From Odobenus rosmarus divergens (lineage: Eukaryota; Chordata; Mammalia; Carnivora; Odobenidae): a stretch of DNA of 64,000 bases. The DNA lies in assembly GCF_000321225.1 (NCBI RefSeq), contig NW_004450583.1, positions 2,697,052-2,761,051 of the forward strand. Direction: 5' to 3'. Of this stretch, positions 25,803 to 39,239 are shown one piece after another (the first letter of the stretch is position 1; each line of letters begins with the position of its first letter). The notes beneath the pieces are model-generated. The model made no database searches and had not been told where the DNA came from. It worked only from the letters and a program-made list of their open reading frames with translations. Position numbers and translations under genes: made by a program.

Positions 25803-26547
25803 GGAAGTATTCCTGGCCTGGTTTCGAGGCCCTAGCACCTCGTGTCCTGTCCTTGGTCCTGAATCAGTGCTCCTGTTTTCTCTCTCCACACTCTGCCTTG
25901 CTCTGCCGTTACCTTCAGGATTCCCCATTCTCTCAGGGGCGGGGGTCGGTGTTTCCCTGCTGTACATCCAGCCTGGCTGCTGCTTCCCCATGGAAAAAGG
26001 AGTCCATCGGGGGTGATGAGGGGGGACTTCCCTGCCCACGCTCGGACGGCTGCTTTGGGGCACATCTGAAATGTCAGAGCAGGACGTGGCCCGAGCCTGG
26101 GACAAGCCCATCAGCGTGGAGTGTTTTCTTCCTGGGCCGCCCTGGCTTTCCAAGAAGTGCACACATCCTCTAAGGGTGCACCCATCTGAGAAGTTCAGGA
26201 CTTCTGAGCACTAACGAGCTGCAACCTCCAACTTGCTTGATATGTTTGTTGTCACTTTCTTTTCTGGTGATGTTGAGGAAGGGAAAAGTCACACAGTCTG
26301 TCAGTTTTGTCTGCTCCCATGAAACCGGGAAAGTTCTATTACTTTTCTCATGGAGACTGACAGCTGTGCCATCTCTTCCTTCACTGTAGAGACTCCTTCC
26401 CAGGTCAGGAATTGGGCCAGCAGGATTTGGCCGTAACCTTCCGCTGTCAAGGAGGGCTTGCAGGACAGGAGTGAGAGTGAGAAGGAAGGAGAGAGGCTCA
26501 CCCCACAGTGAGGGAGCGAAAGCATTATCCTTCCCGTAATCTAGGGT

Positions 26548-26753
26548 CTCTCAACCTCAGCACTAAGGACACTTTGGGTCAGATAACGTTTTGTCGTTGG
26601 GGTGGTCCTGTATGTTGCGGGATGGTTCAAGCACGCCTGGCCTCCACCTACTGGATGACAGTAGCCACACCCAATCATGACAACCAGAAATGTCTTCAGA
26701 CTTTGACAAATGCCCTCCAGGGGGCCAAAATCACCCCCGGTGGAGGACCACTG
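26548..26753 (-). repeat. MER20 DNA transposon
   Basis: It starts GGTCTCTCAACCTCAGCACT and ends GGGGCCAAAATCACCCCCGG, TGGAGGACCACTG. It contains the 'ACAACCAGAAATGTCTTCAG' core. This is a nearly complete hAT-Charlie family MER20 in reverse orientation. Confidence 0.88.
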
Positions 26754-27831
26754 ATGGAATCCCTTCAAACAGTTGTAGGAACCTCTGTGGTGGTCTGCAG
26801 TGTTCTCTCAGGGGGAAGCACAGGCCCGTCTTATTGGGAAGGGACAGTTGTAGGTAAGTACAAGGTGGTTGTGGGGAGTTAGGGGTGCTAAAGATGTAAA
26901 AACACCGGACTTCCAGGGATTTTAAAAGACCTAGAGTGAAAAGCAGTTTCAATCGATGCAAGATGCTCCAGACCTAAATGTTAGAATTAATTGGGTTCTA
27001 GTGATCACATTACCCAGGGATTGCTGTTTGCTGGCTCATGGGTAGGGTAACTTCCGTCCCTGTCTGCCCAGGACAATTCAAGTTAAAGCCTATTTTCAGG
27101 GATAATGAGTAATAATATCGCCCCCCTTTATTCTGGGAGGTGCTCCTGTTGAGACAACAAATTATATAATCATCCTCCCATGAGGCAAGTGCAGCCAGCC
27201 CAGCACTGTGTGTGTGGACAAGCCAAGTATTAATTCCAGGACCTTCAGGTGGAGCACACGCTTTGATTCCCTCAGTCCTCACTGCTCCTTATTGTCTTCT
27301 CTGCATTTTCTGTGTTTCAGCATCTCTAAAGTGCATATCTCTCCCTCCCCACCCACATCTCAACATCTCTGACTCCATCTCAAAATGGATGGCTTCTTAA
27401 AATGGTCAGCCAGGAGGCCATTGTGGTGGGCGTGTTGTCATTGCACCTTCTGGCTTGGTCACAGTTACTAGTATTTTCGGTCCAGTTGACTTATATACCT
27501 TTTTGATAACTCACATGCCATTTAAGAATTCACTGTGATTTGGCATTGAAAGACGAAATTATTGTGCATGCAGAAAGGGCATACACTTGAGAGCATAAAG
27601 CAAGTATTTATCAGAGTAACAAACTTGATTTATGAATAAGTTTCTTGCAAAGCCACAAGCAGGATATAAGAAAGGAAGAGAGTTCCCGAGGCATTCTAAG
27701 GTAGGAAACATTGGGTCATTTTTAATTGACAGTGGTTTTTCTCTCTTGCTAATACATAAAATAACCTTGGACTTATTGAAATACAGCGGGTCACCTGACT
27801 GGCCCCTGAAGGTGTTTGAATTGGGGACCCT

Positions 27832-28195
27832 CAGTGGTTCTCACACTTTGTCATGCATAGAAGTGATGTGGGGAATTAACTGTAGATATCCAGATGCCAC
27901 CTACAAAGAGAGTGATTTGTAAGTCAGGGGTGGATCTTGGCATCTGAACTTGTAAAAATTTATTTATTTGAGAGAGAGGGAGAGAGGGGGTGGTGGAAGA
28001 GCAGAGGGAGAGAGGGAATCCTCAAGGAGACTCCCTGCTGAGCGTGGAGCCCAATGTGGGGCTCAATCCCATGACCCTGAGATCACGACCTGAGCCAAAA
28101 TCAAGAGTTGGATGCTTAACCGGCTGAGCCACCCAGGTGCCCCTCAACTTTTAATAAGTATCTCAGGAGATTCTGATACATGTGCTCCATAAGCC
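27832..28195 (+). repeat. MER5A split by a Can-SINE
   Basis: CAGTGGTTCTCACACTTTG opens the element at the left. 'CTCAGGAGATTCTGATACAT' continues it after the SINE at 27956-28143. The two halves abut on removal of the SINE. Confidence 0.78.
27956..28143 (-). mobile_element. Can-SINE inserted in MER5A
   Basis: Reverse-complement Can-SINE: TTTATTTATTTGAGAGAGAG at the left (tail) and GAGCCACCCAGGTGCCCC at the right (head). The likely target-site duplication is AACTTKTAA at 27947-27955 and 28146-28154. MER5A sequence lies on both sides. Confidence 0.93.
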
Positions 28196-30164
28196 ACCCT
28201 TCTAGACACACTGATATGGTCACCCCCTTTATTCCACTCTGGAGGAATGTGAGGTTCAGAGAGGGAAACGAAGGGGTCTGTTCATATACAGTGATTGGGT
28301 GAGCTGTCACTGAAGTGATATTTCCCAAGTTACCTGTAAACAAATAAATTCATGAGTCTGTATTATAAACATTTCTGGGGCTCTTTTTGGCCCTTTCTTC
28401 TGGAAAGGAGACAGGATCAGGATTTGAGCCTATATCCAGGGTGGGTACGTTTTCCTCTTTTCCTACTTAGCCATCACTATGGGAGATGAAAGGAGGGTTC
28501 TTTGTGGTCCTGTAGCTTAATTAATTGCCAAGGAGACAAGAGTAAGACACTTAGGACCATAGGTGAGCAGACCAAATCTGTGGATCAGTGATGGAAGGAA
28601 AGTGCAGAGTAGAAGGCTTTGGGAGTGGACTCCAGCCATGGCCAGCCAGGTCCAGGACAGGCTGAAAAGTCCTCCAAGAAGGTAGGGTGTGAGCTCCACC
28701 TGGAACCGTGGGTGAGATGTACCACAGCAGAGGGCAGGTGGAGGCATTTCAGGTGAAGATAAAATGACCAGACAGGTTACTCTGTCTTCCCGCAGGTCTT
28801 GGCAGGTCCTTAGAAGGTGATAGGAATAAAATCTGGAGGTCTGGCTTGAAAGCCAGGTCAAGATGGATCAAAAAGTTAGCGTTGTCAAAAGCTTCAGGCC
28901 CATTCTTACCTCTAGACAACCCCTGGTGATCCCAAGTCATTAATCCACCCGGAGGCCTATCCTGACCTGAGTTCCCTTGCTTTGAAGTGTGCTGTCCTCG
29001 GCAGCATGAGGAAATAATTTGCTGCCTGCTTCAATGAACCATCAGGAGAGCCAGCAGACCTAATGACATGTGAGAATATTAACCTCCTACCACGAAGAGC
29101 TGTGAATCTTGAGCGGCAGTCTATAATTCACCCTGGGCTCCTGAGCCAGACCTCTCCAGCTTTCTCTCTCACTCACTTTCTCACTTACACCCAGAGAGAG
29201 AAGGAGAGACCTGCTCATAAAACTTTATATTCTCCAATAGTGTGAGCTTCACTGAGCTGCTTAGTAATGAGTGACTTTTCTTTTGCAGTCATGGAAAAAT
29301 GTATACCCTCAGAGGCGGGGTGGGGGGGGCATTTTTAATGTTGCATTTTGCATAGGATTCTTTCTCCTGACACTGGGAAATGCATGGTATCATGGAAAAT
29401 GACCATTAAAATGCTTGGATAACCACACTTCTTTGTAATTCTATACTTTGTCTTAAAAATCAAAGGAAAAAAATGGAGGTTAGGGCTCTAATCTTAGGAC
29501 ATTTGGATATTAGATGGGACCTTAGAGATCTTTTATGGTCACTTGAAGGCAGAAGGAGCACTTAAACCTCATTGTGTTTTAACTGTGTTTTTGCCCTTGT
29601 TTCATGAGATTGTGGGCCCCTTGAGGATGGGATAATATCTTAATTGTATTTGCCCTCCTAGGCCTAACAGAGTATCTGAGCCATACAACCCCTCAAATAA
29701 TGTCAATGAAAAGATGGAGCAAATCATCTGCTCCAAGTCCAAGTTTTGCATATGAAAAAAAAAAAGTGAACCAACAAGGTCCACAAGGTAATTTAATTTG
29801 GGGCATAGCTAGAGTTTTCCTAGGGCTAAAATGAACCTCTTTTCTCCTGTTTGCCCCCGGTTAGATTGACTCTGCTCTAGGCACCAGAATGCCATCGTGG
29901 TGTTTTCATTAAGCAATGTGTCGTTCTGATGGAAACTATCTAGTAAACTTGGTGAAGCCAAGGGGACCCAAATCGGAGTATAAACATGGAAATGGGAAAT
30001 GAGCTACCTGGGGGTAGGAGGTGTCCAACGCTTTCAGGCGTGGCCCCCTGGAGGAGAGCATCTAGCAAAGTAGGAGTTCTTGAGCCAGGAGAGTATTCCT
30101 CACTTTGCTAGAAAATCCTAGCCCATCAGGCTCCACACAGGTGGGAGCAGACCTGTTCCATTCA

Positions 30165-30232
30165 CCCTAGGCCTGGATAAGAGGTGCTCAGTAAATACTC
30201 ATTGAAGGACGAATAAATGAATGAATGAATAA
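30165..30232 (+). repeat. L2 3' end fragment
   Basis: 'GAGGTGCTCAGTAAATACTC' then an AATGAATGAATGAAT end. Confidence 0.72.
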
Positions 30233-33200
30233 TCCATTCTGTACTTATTAAAGTACTTTTCTGTTTAGCCAGGCCATTTAATTTGTGTATCTCAAGTGTC
30301 TCTGCACAATATTGGGCACATAAAGGCTTTATGATGATTTATAGATGTAACGAAATCAATTTCTTCCTCTGCTGACCTGGCTAGCACAAGGAGTGGAAAA
30401 ACCAGTGGTTAGTGTCCACTCTGGATATATGTAATTTTCAGTCTTTCTGGTCTCTCCAAATTGTTCTCCTCTTCCTTCTGCCATTTTCTTCTTTTTAAAA
30501 TTAATTTTACTAAGACCAGTCAAATTAAAACTCCTTCTGTCCAGGGCATCTCAAGGTCCATTCGTTATGGCTTCTTATCTTGGCAGACGATCGGCATGGA
30601 AAGGCAGCTCGGCCATTATGCACATAGAAAGCCCATCACTTCCCTACCAATGGCCAATTCATCAAACATTTATCTTTTGCCCTCTGAGCACTGTGTCACT
30701 TAGCCTGTCACTCTCTAGTCTCAGATGCTAGGAAAGATGAAAAAAAAAAAAATGCAGGGGGCAGAGGGAGAGTTTTTTCTCCCCCAACTTTTCCCTCCCA
30801 GAATATTTTGTTAATCAGATTTCATACTTGAGACTTGAAACTCTCCCCTCCCCCTGCTACCATCCAACCTCCATCTTTTTGGCCATGTGAAGATTGAGGA
30901 TGGCCAGCTACATTTATGCTCAACTTTTTACTGAGTGATGGCATAACGAAGGCAAGGATAAAACTTTAGCTTGATTTGGGAGTTTTTTTTCCTGCAAACC
31001 ACTTTAGAGCAGAGAATGTTAGCACATGAGCAGACATCTAAGATAATTGAGTCCAGCCTCCCCAGTTTACAAAAGAGTTAAGTGAGGCCCAGAGCAGGGC
31101 AAGGATTTTGACTGCAGGAAGGTAGTGACCAGGGCAAGAATCAGGGTCCCTGGTCATTCTTCAGACAGAGGTTCTCATAAGCTGGCATTTCCTTATGCCG
31201 TCCGATGATTCTGAATCCATGTTAGTCTATCTTTAGGAGCTTTAGCTACATGCTTCTTTATCTGAGGTTAACTAATTACCTCTTTTGAAAATAAAATACA
31301 CACTTTTTTTTTGTTTTTCAAAAACAATCTTTTAAATATCAAAAATCCTGATCTACCTAGGCTTGCTTTTAGATACCTTATCTCATGTCCTCCCTATTCC
31401 AATAACTGCAAAGTGCATAGGTCAGGGATTTTTCTCCCACTATAATAGATGAGAAAATTACATCCAGAACTTGAAAACAGAGATCATGCGCCCAGATTCA
31501 GTGGTCTTACTTTGTGTGTCTGTTTACCACATTTGTTTTTGGCTTCAGTGAGTTGACAAGGTAGTCTCCATTCAAACACCACATTCTTTGTGAAAACCCC
31601 ACCATGGCATTCTACCCCCAAGAGCAGCAGTAAAGTAACCAAAGAGGCAGAATGGGGATGAAAGAAACTTAGTTGAGTCTGAGGAAAATCTCTTGTTCAT
31701 CCTGCTGCACATCTGCAAGCATTTGATCTGTCTTTTTGGTCCCTAAAACTGTTACTTCTGTTAGGTGTGGGTCTTTGGGGCCAGAATGTGCCATTATATG
31801 AAATGGAGTGCAAACCTAACAAAGTTGTTCTTTGAAAGGTTTTGCAAAGCACAGAGGTAGGGCTGTTTGGAAAGAAGGGAAATGGTTCCAGTAGTGAGCC
31901 ACCTTTGGAGGTCACCATATCACCCGGGCCCTTCTTTCCTTCAGGAGATATAAAGCTATCTTGTAGTCTGGGACAGAAAACATGTTTTCACCTTTTTCAG
32001 CCAACTGGGACCTCACAGAATCAGTAGTTGGCATATTCTTGCTGGTGTTCCTGGCCTGATTCCATTCCAGGGGGCCCTGCCCATGGGGAGCTGGTCTTTG
32101 GGCAAGTATTTGATTAGGGCCCCTCTGGGTCCCTAAGGCCTTGAGGCACAGCCATGTAAATGTCTCCCTTTCTGGTTGGTTTGCAATGAGTAGACACCAT
32201 CTGTTGAATTAAAAATTCCCTTTATGGAGGGTGGTGAAAGGCTTGTGTGGAAGAGACACTGTTATCTTTCAAGCAAACAGTTCATGAGGTTGAAGAGCTG
32301 TGTTCTTGGCCCAACATATGTTTGCCCAATGGCTGTGGGCGCCTCCCCCACCAGGCGCTGAATTCCGCCCCATGGCGACGTGCACACATACCGCGGCTGC
32401 AGCACACCATGTCCACTCCCTTACATCTCTCTAGTAAAGAAAACCCCCATTTATAGAACCCGCCAAACAAACTCACTCTTAGACTCTTAAAAACAAACAA
32501 GATCCCGAGGCCACAGGCTCCATGCGTGCATGTGTGGTTTTGTAAAATCTCAAGCCGTGAATCAAAATAATTTTAGAGACATAGTCAAAGCCCAGACCAA
32601 ACCCTATCACCAGGGTGGGAGAAATGCAGGAAAGATTCACTGAGAGGCATGGAGGACAGCCAGATGGGCAGAGTGATGGCAACAGGATATGGAGGCACCC
32701 AGCATGTTTCTAGGGAAGGTACCTGGTTCTCACCTCTGTCCGTAGGGACTCACTTGCTGAAATAACTTAGGGACAAACAGGCGAGGCGTGTGCCGAAAAT
32801 GGTGACCCCTGCCCCCCTCATTTCTTTCCTCTCCACTTCTAGAGCCCATTTTGCCCACGCTGCTTAATAATGTGCAGTCCTCTATGATTTCTCCTCCTCA
32901 CTTGAAGTCCAAATTTTTTCTCTGTTCCCATATACGATAAATCCACTGGGAGCAGGCGCAGAGACTTGTGCATTCTTTGTAGCCCCGGATGTAGGTGCTC
33001 ACTGAGAACCTGCCATGCCGGAAGTGCGTATCACACACATGCTTTCTTGCGCTAGGTTAGCTTTTTGAAATGGCGACTGCTTGAATGCCAGGATCAATTA
33101 TCTCTTCTTCTTAGGTGCCTTTGCCACCAAATTTGGCATAAAGTCTAAGAAGAGGCTCACAGAATTAGAATTCAATCGGATTGAGACTTTGCTCAAGCCC

Positions 33201-33309
33201 ACTTCCTTTTTGAAACCTTCCCTAACCCTCCCCCTCCTTGGAGTATTGTTGATCATCCCAATCTAACCCATTACCTTGCACTATCTGATAACTCCTTCCC
33301 TGCCTACAT

Positions 33310-33440
33310 CCGTTGCTTAAAGTCGGGGAGCATGCCACAGTCCTCTTTGCAGCCCCAGAGACTAGCAAAGTACTGGGCACAGGATTGGCACTCAGTACCT
33401 TTTTGTGAATGAATGAATGAAGTGAAATGAATGAATGAGC
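33310..33440 (+). repeat. L2 3' end
   Basis: 'TACTGGGCACAGGATTGGCA' and the GAATGAATGAATG end match the L2 tail pattern. Confidence 0.72.
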
Positions 33441-33536
33441 TATAGAGGTACATGCCAACTGGAGACTGTTAGCTGGTGAATTTCAACCCAGCTCTACCTA
33501 AAGCATACTTCATTTCATGAAGTGCCCCATTAAAAA

Positions 33537-33537
33537 A

Positions 33538-33572
<35 letters not shown>

Positions 33573-33575
33573 AAT
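33537..33575. repeat. (AAAT)n microsatellite
   Basis: About ten tandem AAAT units with a short A-rich edge. Confidence 0.95.
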
Positions 33576-34839
33576 AAGAATGAGTTCTTCAGGGGATTAT
33601 TCTAGGAGGGTCAGGAGGGAGTGTAGATAAAAGACAAAGGAATTTGAAGACCATCTCATTTGATCAGTATGATTGAGGACATACAAGGAATGGATCACAA
33701 AGCTATACACAGTGGATAAAGGATGTGGCAATGGTTAATTTCCATTTCTAGATCTCAACTAGAAGTTATTTGCAGGTGCATTAGCATAGTTCAGTTGAGG
33801 GAGCACTGCACTATATGTCCAAAGGTTCTAAACATGGCTTGGATACTATATCTGCTTTCAGGTAAGCCACTTTACCTCTCTAATCATTAGTCACCTTCTG
33901 TGGAGGATGGAACACCCTAAAATTTCCTTGGAATTCAAAGTCTATGAGTCTATGAAGAAAACCATGACAGGCCATATTTTAGAACTGCAGTTTTGACATC
34001 TAGTTTACAGGCTATAAGAGGCCAGTGTGTTGACATGTGCCTTTTAATTATGGAGGTATCCCCATAGTTAAGGAAGCATTAAAGAAGCTTTACAAAGTCC
34101 GAGTGAGAGGATCAGAAAAAGGCACAGAGTTTAGTGTGATAGAGAATGACAGAGCTAGAACTCTCTGCTGCCCTATTTCCATGAGGCTGTCTGGCAGGGA
34201 AGAAGCAGCTCTTGGCAGTCTTTGTAAACCTTACTTACAAAGGAAGGAGCTCCAGTTTGATAGGCACAGAATCTGGGTAGAATATTAGAGTCACCAAATC
34301 TCATCTTCCATGCAGAAATCTCTTCTAAACATTCTCCATAACTCTAGCCTCTGATCAAGTACATATACTCAGAAGGCAGCTCAATCCTTTGGTGAGCAGC
34401 TCTCTGTTTTTGTAAGTTTTTAAAAATTGATTCAAGCCCTCTCCTTCCAACTTATATTATTTTCTCCAAATAGTTTCTGATTCTGCCTTCTAGAATGCCA
34501 GAGACTAAGTACTTTGAAACAATGAAGTCTCTTCTGCTTTTGGTTAAATAATTTTGACTGTCTCCATCACTCTTTCTTAACACCCTTCACCAGCTGGTTG
34601 GTCTCTTTCTATGGTATTTCTGAGTACTGATGCCCCTTTGAGTCTGGCACTCAGAATTGAAACAAAGCTCCAGGTGGAGTCACTTAAGGGCCAGTAGAGT
34701 AGGATCAGATTCGCTTCTGTGGGGGCAGCCCCACTCTGCTGATTCATATCTCCTTTATACACACTTTTTTTTATCCAAGGCTCCCCCATCTCGTGTTTGG
34801 GGAGTTCTTTTATTTAAAGTAATAGTTACTGGAGTTTTT

Positions 34840-35420
34840 TTTCTAATTATAAAATACTTATCACAGAAAATCTAGTAACTGGTGAAAACATTAAAAGAGA
34901 AGAAAAACACCCTATAAATAACCATTACTCAGAAGTTAGTGGTGTATATCTGGGATCTCTGTATCAGTATGCAGATATATAAATACATGTATGGATTGAG
35001 GTGTACATGTGTATTTATATATTTGTCCTAAAGTCCCTATGTACGAGATTGTATATTAACAGTAGTTTATAAACTAGAAACATCAGACTACTTTAATGAC
35101 TCTTAACCATCACCATGGAAAACATGGTACAAATTAAAATTTGTGCAGGGAATGGAGGGGAGACATAGATGACTTAATTTTCATGCATGAGATTATATAT
35201 GCATGTGTTATATGCATTATAACTTTAGGTACTTAAATAGATGGCATGATAATTTTACTGGGTCAGTAGATATATGTCTATAATATCATTTTTAACTATG
35301 GCATGGTATTTCATTATACAGATATATTGAGCTTTCTGTAATCATCTATCATTGGGCATATAAGCATGTTTACATTGTTACTATAAATAATGCTATAGTG
35401 AATGTACTTAAACCATGAAC
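34840..35420. repeat. Old L1M-like fragment (tentative)
   Basis: This has the same type of AT-rich phrases as at 7.1-7.5 kb ('GGCATGGTATTTCATTATAC', 'AATAATGCTATAGTGAA'). It is degraded and unassigned beyond likely LINE origin. Confidence 0.4.
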
Positions 35421-37220
35421 ACTTCTTTGATATTTATTGAATAAATTATTGGACTTGATGAAAGGTGATCATTTTTAAGACTTCTTTTTCTTTTTCTTTT
35501 CTTTTTTTTCATTTCTAAGACTTTTAATATAAATTGCCATCCAGAAAGGGTATAACAGTTTCACTCTTCCATTAGTGTTGTGTTGGTCTGTTACTTCAAC
35601 AAGACTGTGCTAACATTTAAGGAAACAATGTATTTGCTAGTTAAATAAAAATATCTTGTTTAATTTGAATGTTTTAGATTCCCAATGAAGATGAAATATT
35701 ACCCCACCTTTCCATTATTGACCATATACATTCCTTGTGTATTTTCTTTCCATGTCTTTTGTTTTTCTCTTAGGACTTTCAGCTTTCCCTTAATGCTTTT
35801 CAAAAGCTCTTTTAATATTAAGGATGTTAAACCTTAGATTGTTAGAGAGATTGCAAAGGTTTTCCCCAATTTACATCTGCCTTTTTTTTTTTTCTTCAAA
35901 TAGATACTTTGGGGTAGTTGGGCTTTAAATCTATATTCAGGTCTTTACATTAAATAATGGGAAGTTTCATCTTGTTGGGCTGAAACAACAGGATCATTTT
36001 GGATCCTACTGTATCTTCTTGAATAGCTTTCTTGGGTCTTGAACTCCATAAATGTGATGAACATGTCCTTAATGAAGTCATTGGCAAAAAAGAGGAACAA
36101 AGTCCCCAGAACCTTTCCCCGGAGCAAGCTGGGCCATTAATTGGTATTCTTCACATATATTTTTGAACCAGTTATGACTCTACCTAAAGTTGTCATTTTC
36201 TAGCTCACTTTTTGCTCTCATGTCACAAGGATATCATTGGAATCATTTCAAAGCCTTTTTGAAATATGGATACAATATATATCTTTATTCCTAGTCAACT
36301 GTCCACATTAATAGCTGGTCTCACAGAACTTTTTCTTAATGTACAGAAGCTGCCTGTTTGATACTCAATGCTATATTAAATTTGTATGTCTATATCTCCT
36401 GTTTCATTTTACAAAGGATTTGAACTAGCTTATTTAGAACTAATAAAAAAAAAACAAAAAAAACAACATATAGAAAAATAAAATATAAATGTTGTAAAAA
36501 AAAAAATAAGCCTCAACTGTGAAGTTAGAAAGCAGATATAGAAACTATGGGGTGTTACCTTTTTACATCTGAGTCACAGTTTATCTCTGAGCTTCCTGGT
36601 AGTAAAAGTAAAAAGGGTAACATGACCAGAAACATGATTTACATTGTCCTAAGGCAAACAAATACCAGTTCCTGACTGGAATATCATAAGTCTATGAGTT
36701 TATGAATCCAAAGTGTGAGGAATCTTATTTCCCTTTTCAAATAACTGCAACTGCGGTACCCAGTTCTGGGCTTCTAGCACCTTACGCATTCTCCATAATT
36801 CTTTAGGGATCATATGTAACAGTTTTCTTAGTATTATTTAGGTATGGTGCGTGATGGCCTCAGACTTGAACCTACTTAGAGTTAACAAACACCTAGTCAA
36901 CTACCTTGGATTTTTGGCTGGTCTTAGACTTATGCTAGTGTTGAATTGTATTCTGTGCAGCTCAGGAATCTTCCATCCTGACAGGGAACTTAATAGGGCT
37001 TTGGGGTGACTTTGACAAATTCCATATGATATACGGTTGTATGGTGTCAGTATACACTGTCTTACATAGCCATGAGACTCTTTTGCATTCATCTGTTTCA
37101 GACACGTTCATCCCCTATTAATATACTTACCATACAGACTAGCTGATTTATATTATTAGTTGGACATCTAGCCCTGGCTCAGTGACCTGAGGGACAGAAA
37201 AATATGTAGAAAATATATAG

Positions 37221-37374
37221 ATCCAACTGTACATATAGTACTATGTCTAGTAATATACTGTAGTATATACTATATAATATATAATATGCTATCTCTAGTA
37301 ATATACTAGAGATATAGATGTATATATAGATGTATATAACCATTTATGGATATAGATGTATATAACCATTTATG
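37221..37374. repeat. AT-rich tract with hairpin and 26 bp direct duplication
   Basis: TATCTCTAGTA (37290-37300) and TACTAGAGATA (37304-37314) form a perfect 11 bp stem with a 3-base loop. TATAGATGTATATAACCATT plus TATG occurs at 37325-37348 and again, exactly, at 37351-37374. Confidence 0.92.
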
Positions 37375-37910
37375 TGGGCTATAAAAAGAATTTTATGACA
37401 GAAAGAAAGAATATCTCTCATGTGGTTGGATTAATGGTATTTTCTAAAATGCTGCCACTGGGTTATTTTCTGGGATATAAGCAGTCATATAACAGTTGTC
37501 CCTTTCTTTTTTCTTCCTTCATCCGCTGCATATAACTCTCTGTTGCCTGTCCTGTCCTCGTAGCTTTGGTCATGACCTCTGTTGGTCAGTCAGTTTGCGC
37601 ACATTTCCCAAGGACCTGCTGGGTGCCAGGCTCCGCACTTGGCATCACGGGGCTCATAAGAGAGGTACGAGAGTTGGTGTTCTGCTCTCAAGGGTGATAT
37701 TTAAGTTATTTAACAGATACACTGATCAGTCAGCAAGATCCTGGCTGGAGCAGAGTCCTTAGAGGCTCCATGCTGTGGGGGGCATTAACCACTTAGTTGC
37801 TGGGTTGCAGAAAGGTCTGGGGACTCCGAGGAGGGGGAAGGGTAACAGGAGGAGCACTCAGGATACTCAGAGCTGCAGTTATTTCCAAGTGGTAAAGAAG
37901 TATTTAAATA

Positions 37911-38108
37911 GGGGCGCCTGGGTGGTTCATTCAGTTGAGTATCTGCCTTTGGCTCAGGTCATGATCCCAGGGTCTGGGGATCGAGCCCCGCATCGGGCTC
38001 CCTGCTCAGTGGGGAGCCTGCTTCTCCCTCTCCCACTCCCCCTGCTTGTGCTCCCTCTCCCGCTGTGTCTCTCTCTGTCAAATAAATAAGTAAAATGTTC
38101 ATTTTTTA
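37911..38108 (+). mobile_element. Can-SINE, near full length
   Basis: GGGGCGCCTGGGTGG head, box B-like GATCGAGCCCC, CT-rich body and AAATAAATAAG tail. The flanks AAGTATTTAAATA (ending 37910) and AAGTGATTAAATA (38112-38124) look like a diverged target-site duplication. This is the best full-length reference copy in the window. Confidence 0.94.
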
Positions 38109-39239
38109 AAAAAGTGATTAAATAGTTTAATAACCAGTTCTGGTGTCTGGGTGCAGACTCACTGGATGTCACTTCTGCCTGGTCATAGATGCTGGCCTCA
38201 GGGTGAATAGAGGGAGGTATTCTGGACTCCGAAGGAACGGGAAAACGTAGGGATTGCACTCCTACGTTCCCAGGGATTGCTCTGAGGCAGGCTCTTTGTC
38301 CTGCTCTTGGGATCCTACTGTCAGCTTTTCTCTGAGCAGCTCCTAGGCTCTGGGCTGAGCAGTAGTCAGTTGGCAAAGGGGTATTGAGCCCTCACTGTGC
38401 ATTTGACAACTTTCCAGGTATTATGGAGGTTCCTTGAGATCCCTTTTTGTTAGGGCCCGGGCAGATGGAAGTCATCCTGAAAGACCATTAACAGAGCGGG
38501 GTCTGGCCGTTCCTGGCAGGTCTACAGGACTAGTCAGCGTGGTGAATGGCAGACAGACAGAGTAGGTCATCTCGAAGTTCCATAGCCTCCCCATTTTATC
38601 AGTTATAAAAATATGGATATGGGTACCTGGATAGATATAGTAGAGTGGGTAGGTAAAGATATTAGTTCACATCTTATTTTCTTCATTGGTTTGAGAACAT
38701 CCTGACCTTTGGTTCTGGGTTTGGGAGGCTAGCTATGGTTTCACAGAGAGAGACATTTCTTCTTAGGGTCTGTGGTTAACTGTGTCCGCAATCCTTGCCT
38801 GTGTCATGCTAGGCAGAAGCACCATCCTTGGAATAGGCTGAGAGCTGAGAAAAGAGGGATCTAATTTTTATCACAGTTTATACCCCAGGAATGAGAATGG
38901 CAGTTCTTGAATGGAGGCAGTTGTCCTGGAGGTGTCCTCTGGGGATTTTTCTGGCTGGGTTTTTGCTGGGTAAAGGGCAGGAAGGGGTTCCTATGGTTTA
39001 GTAGCTCATCTATCCCAAAGCTACTGGCTCTGCTTTGGTCCTGGCCCTTCTCCTTCCCCATTCTGACAAGTGGCTAACTTTTGGGAATAGAATGAAGGCC
39101 ACTGAGTGTGAGCCCACCCAGGAGCAGAAGAGTTTGGGGTTCAAGCAGCCACCCCTTTGTGGGCCCTGCTGCCCTTCCTGAGGCCCCTCCTTAGCAGCTC
39201 ACAACCACAGGCCTGTCTTGGAAGGGCTGTGGCAGCCTG

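Noticed and set aside
37775..38376. Open frames across the Can-SINE at 37.9 kb (both strands)
   Set aside because: Translations of SINE sequence, with the same peptide-like strings seen at other SINE copies.
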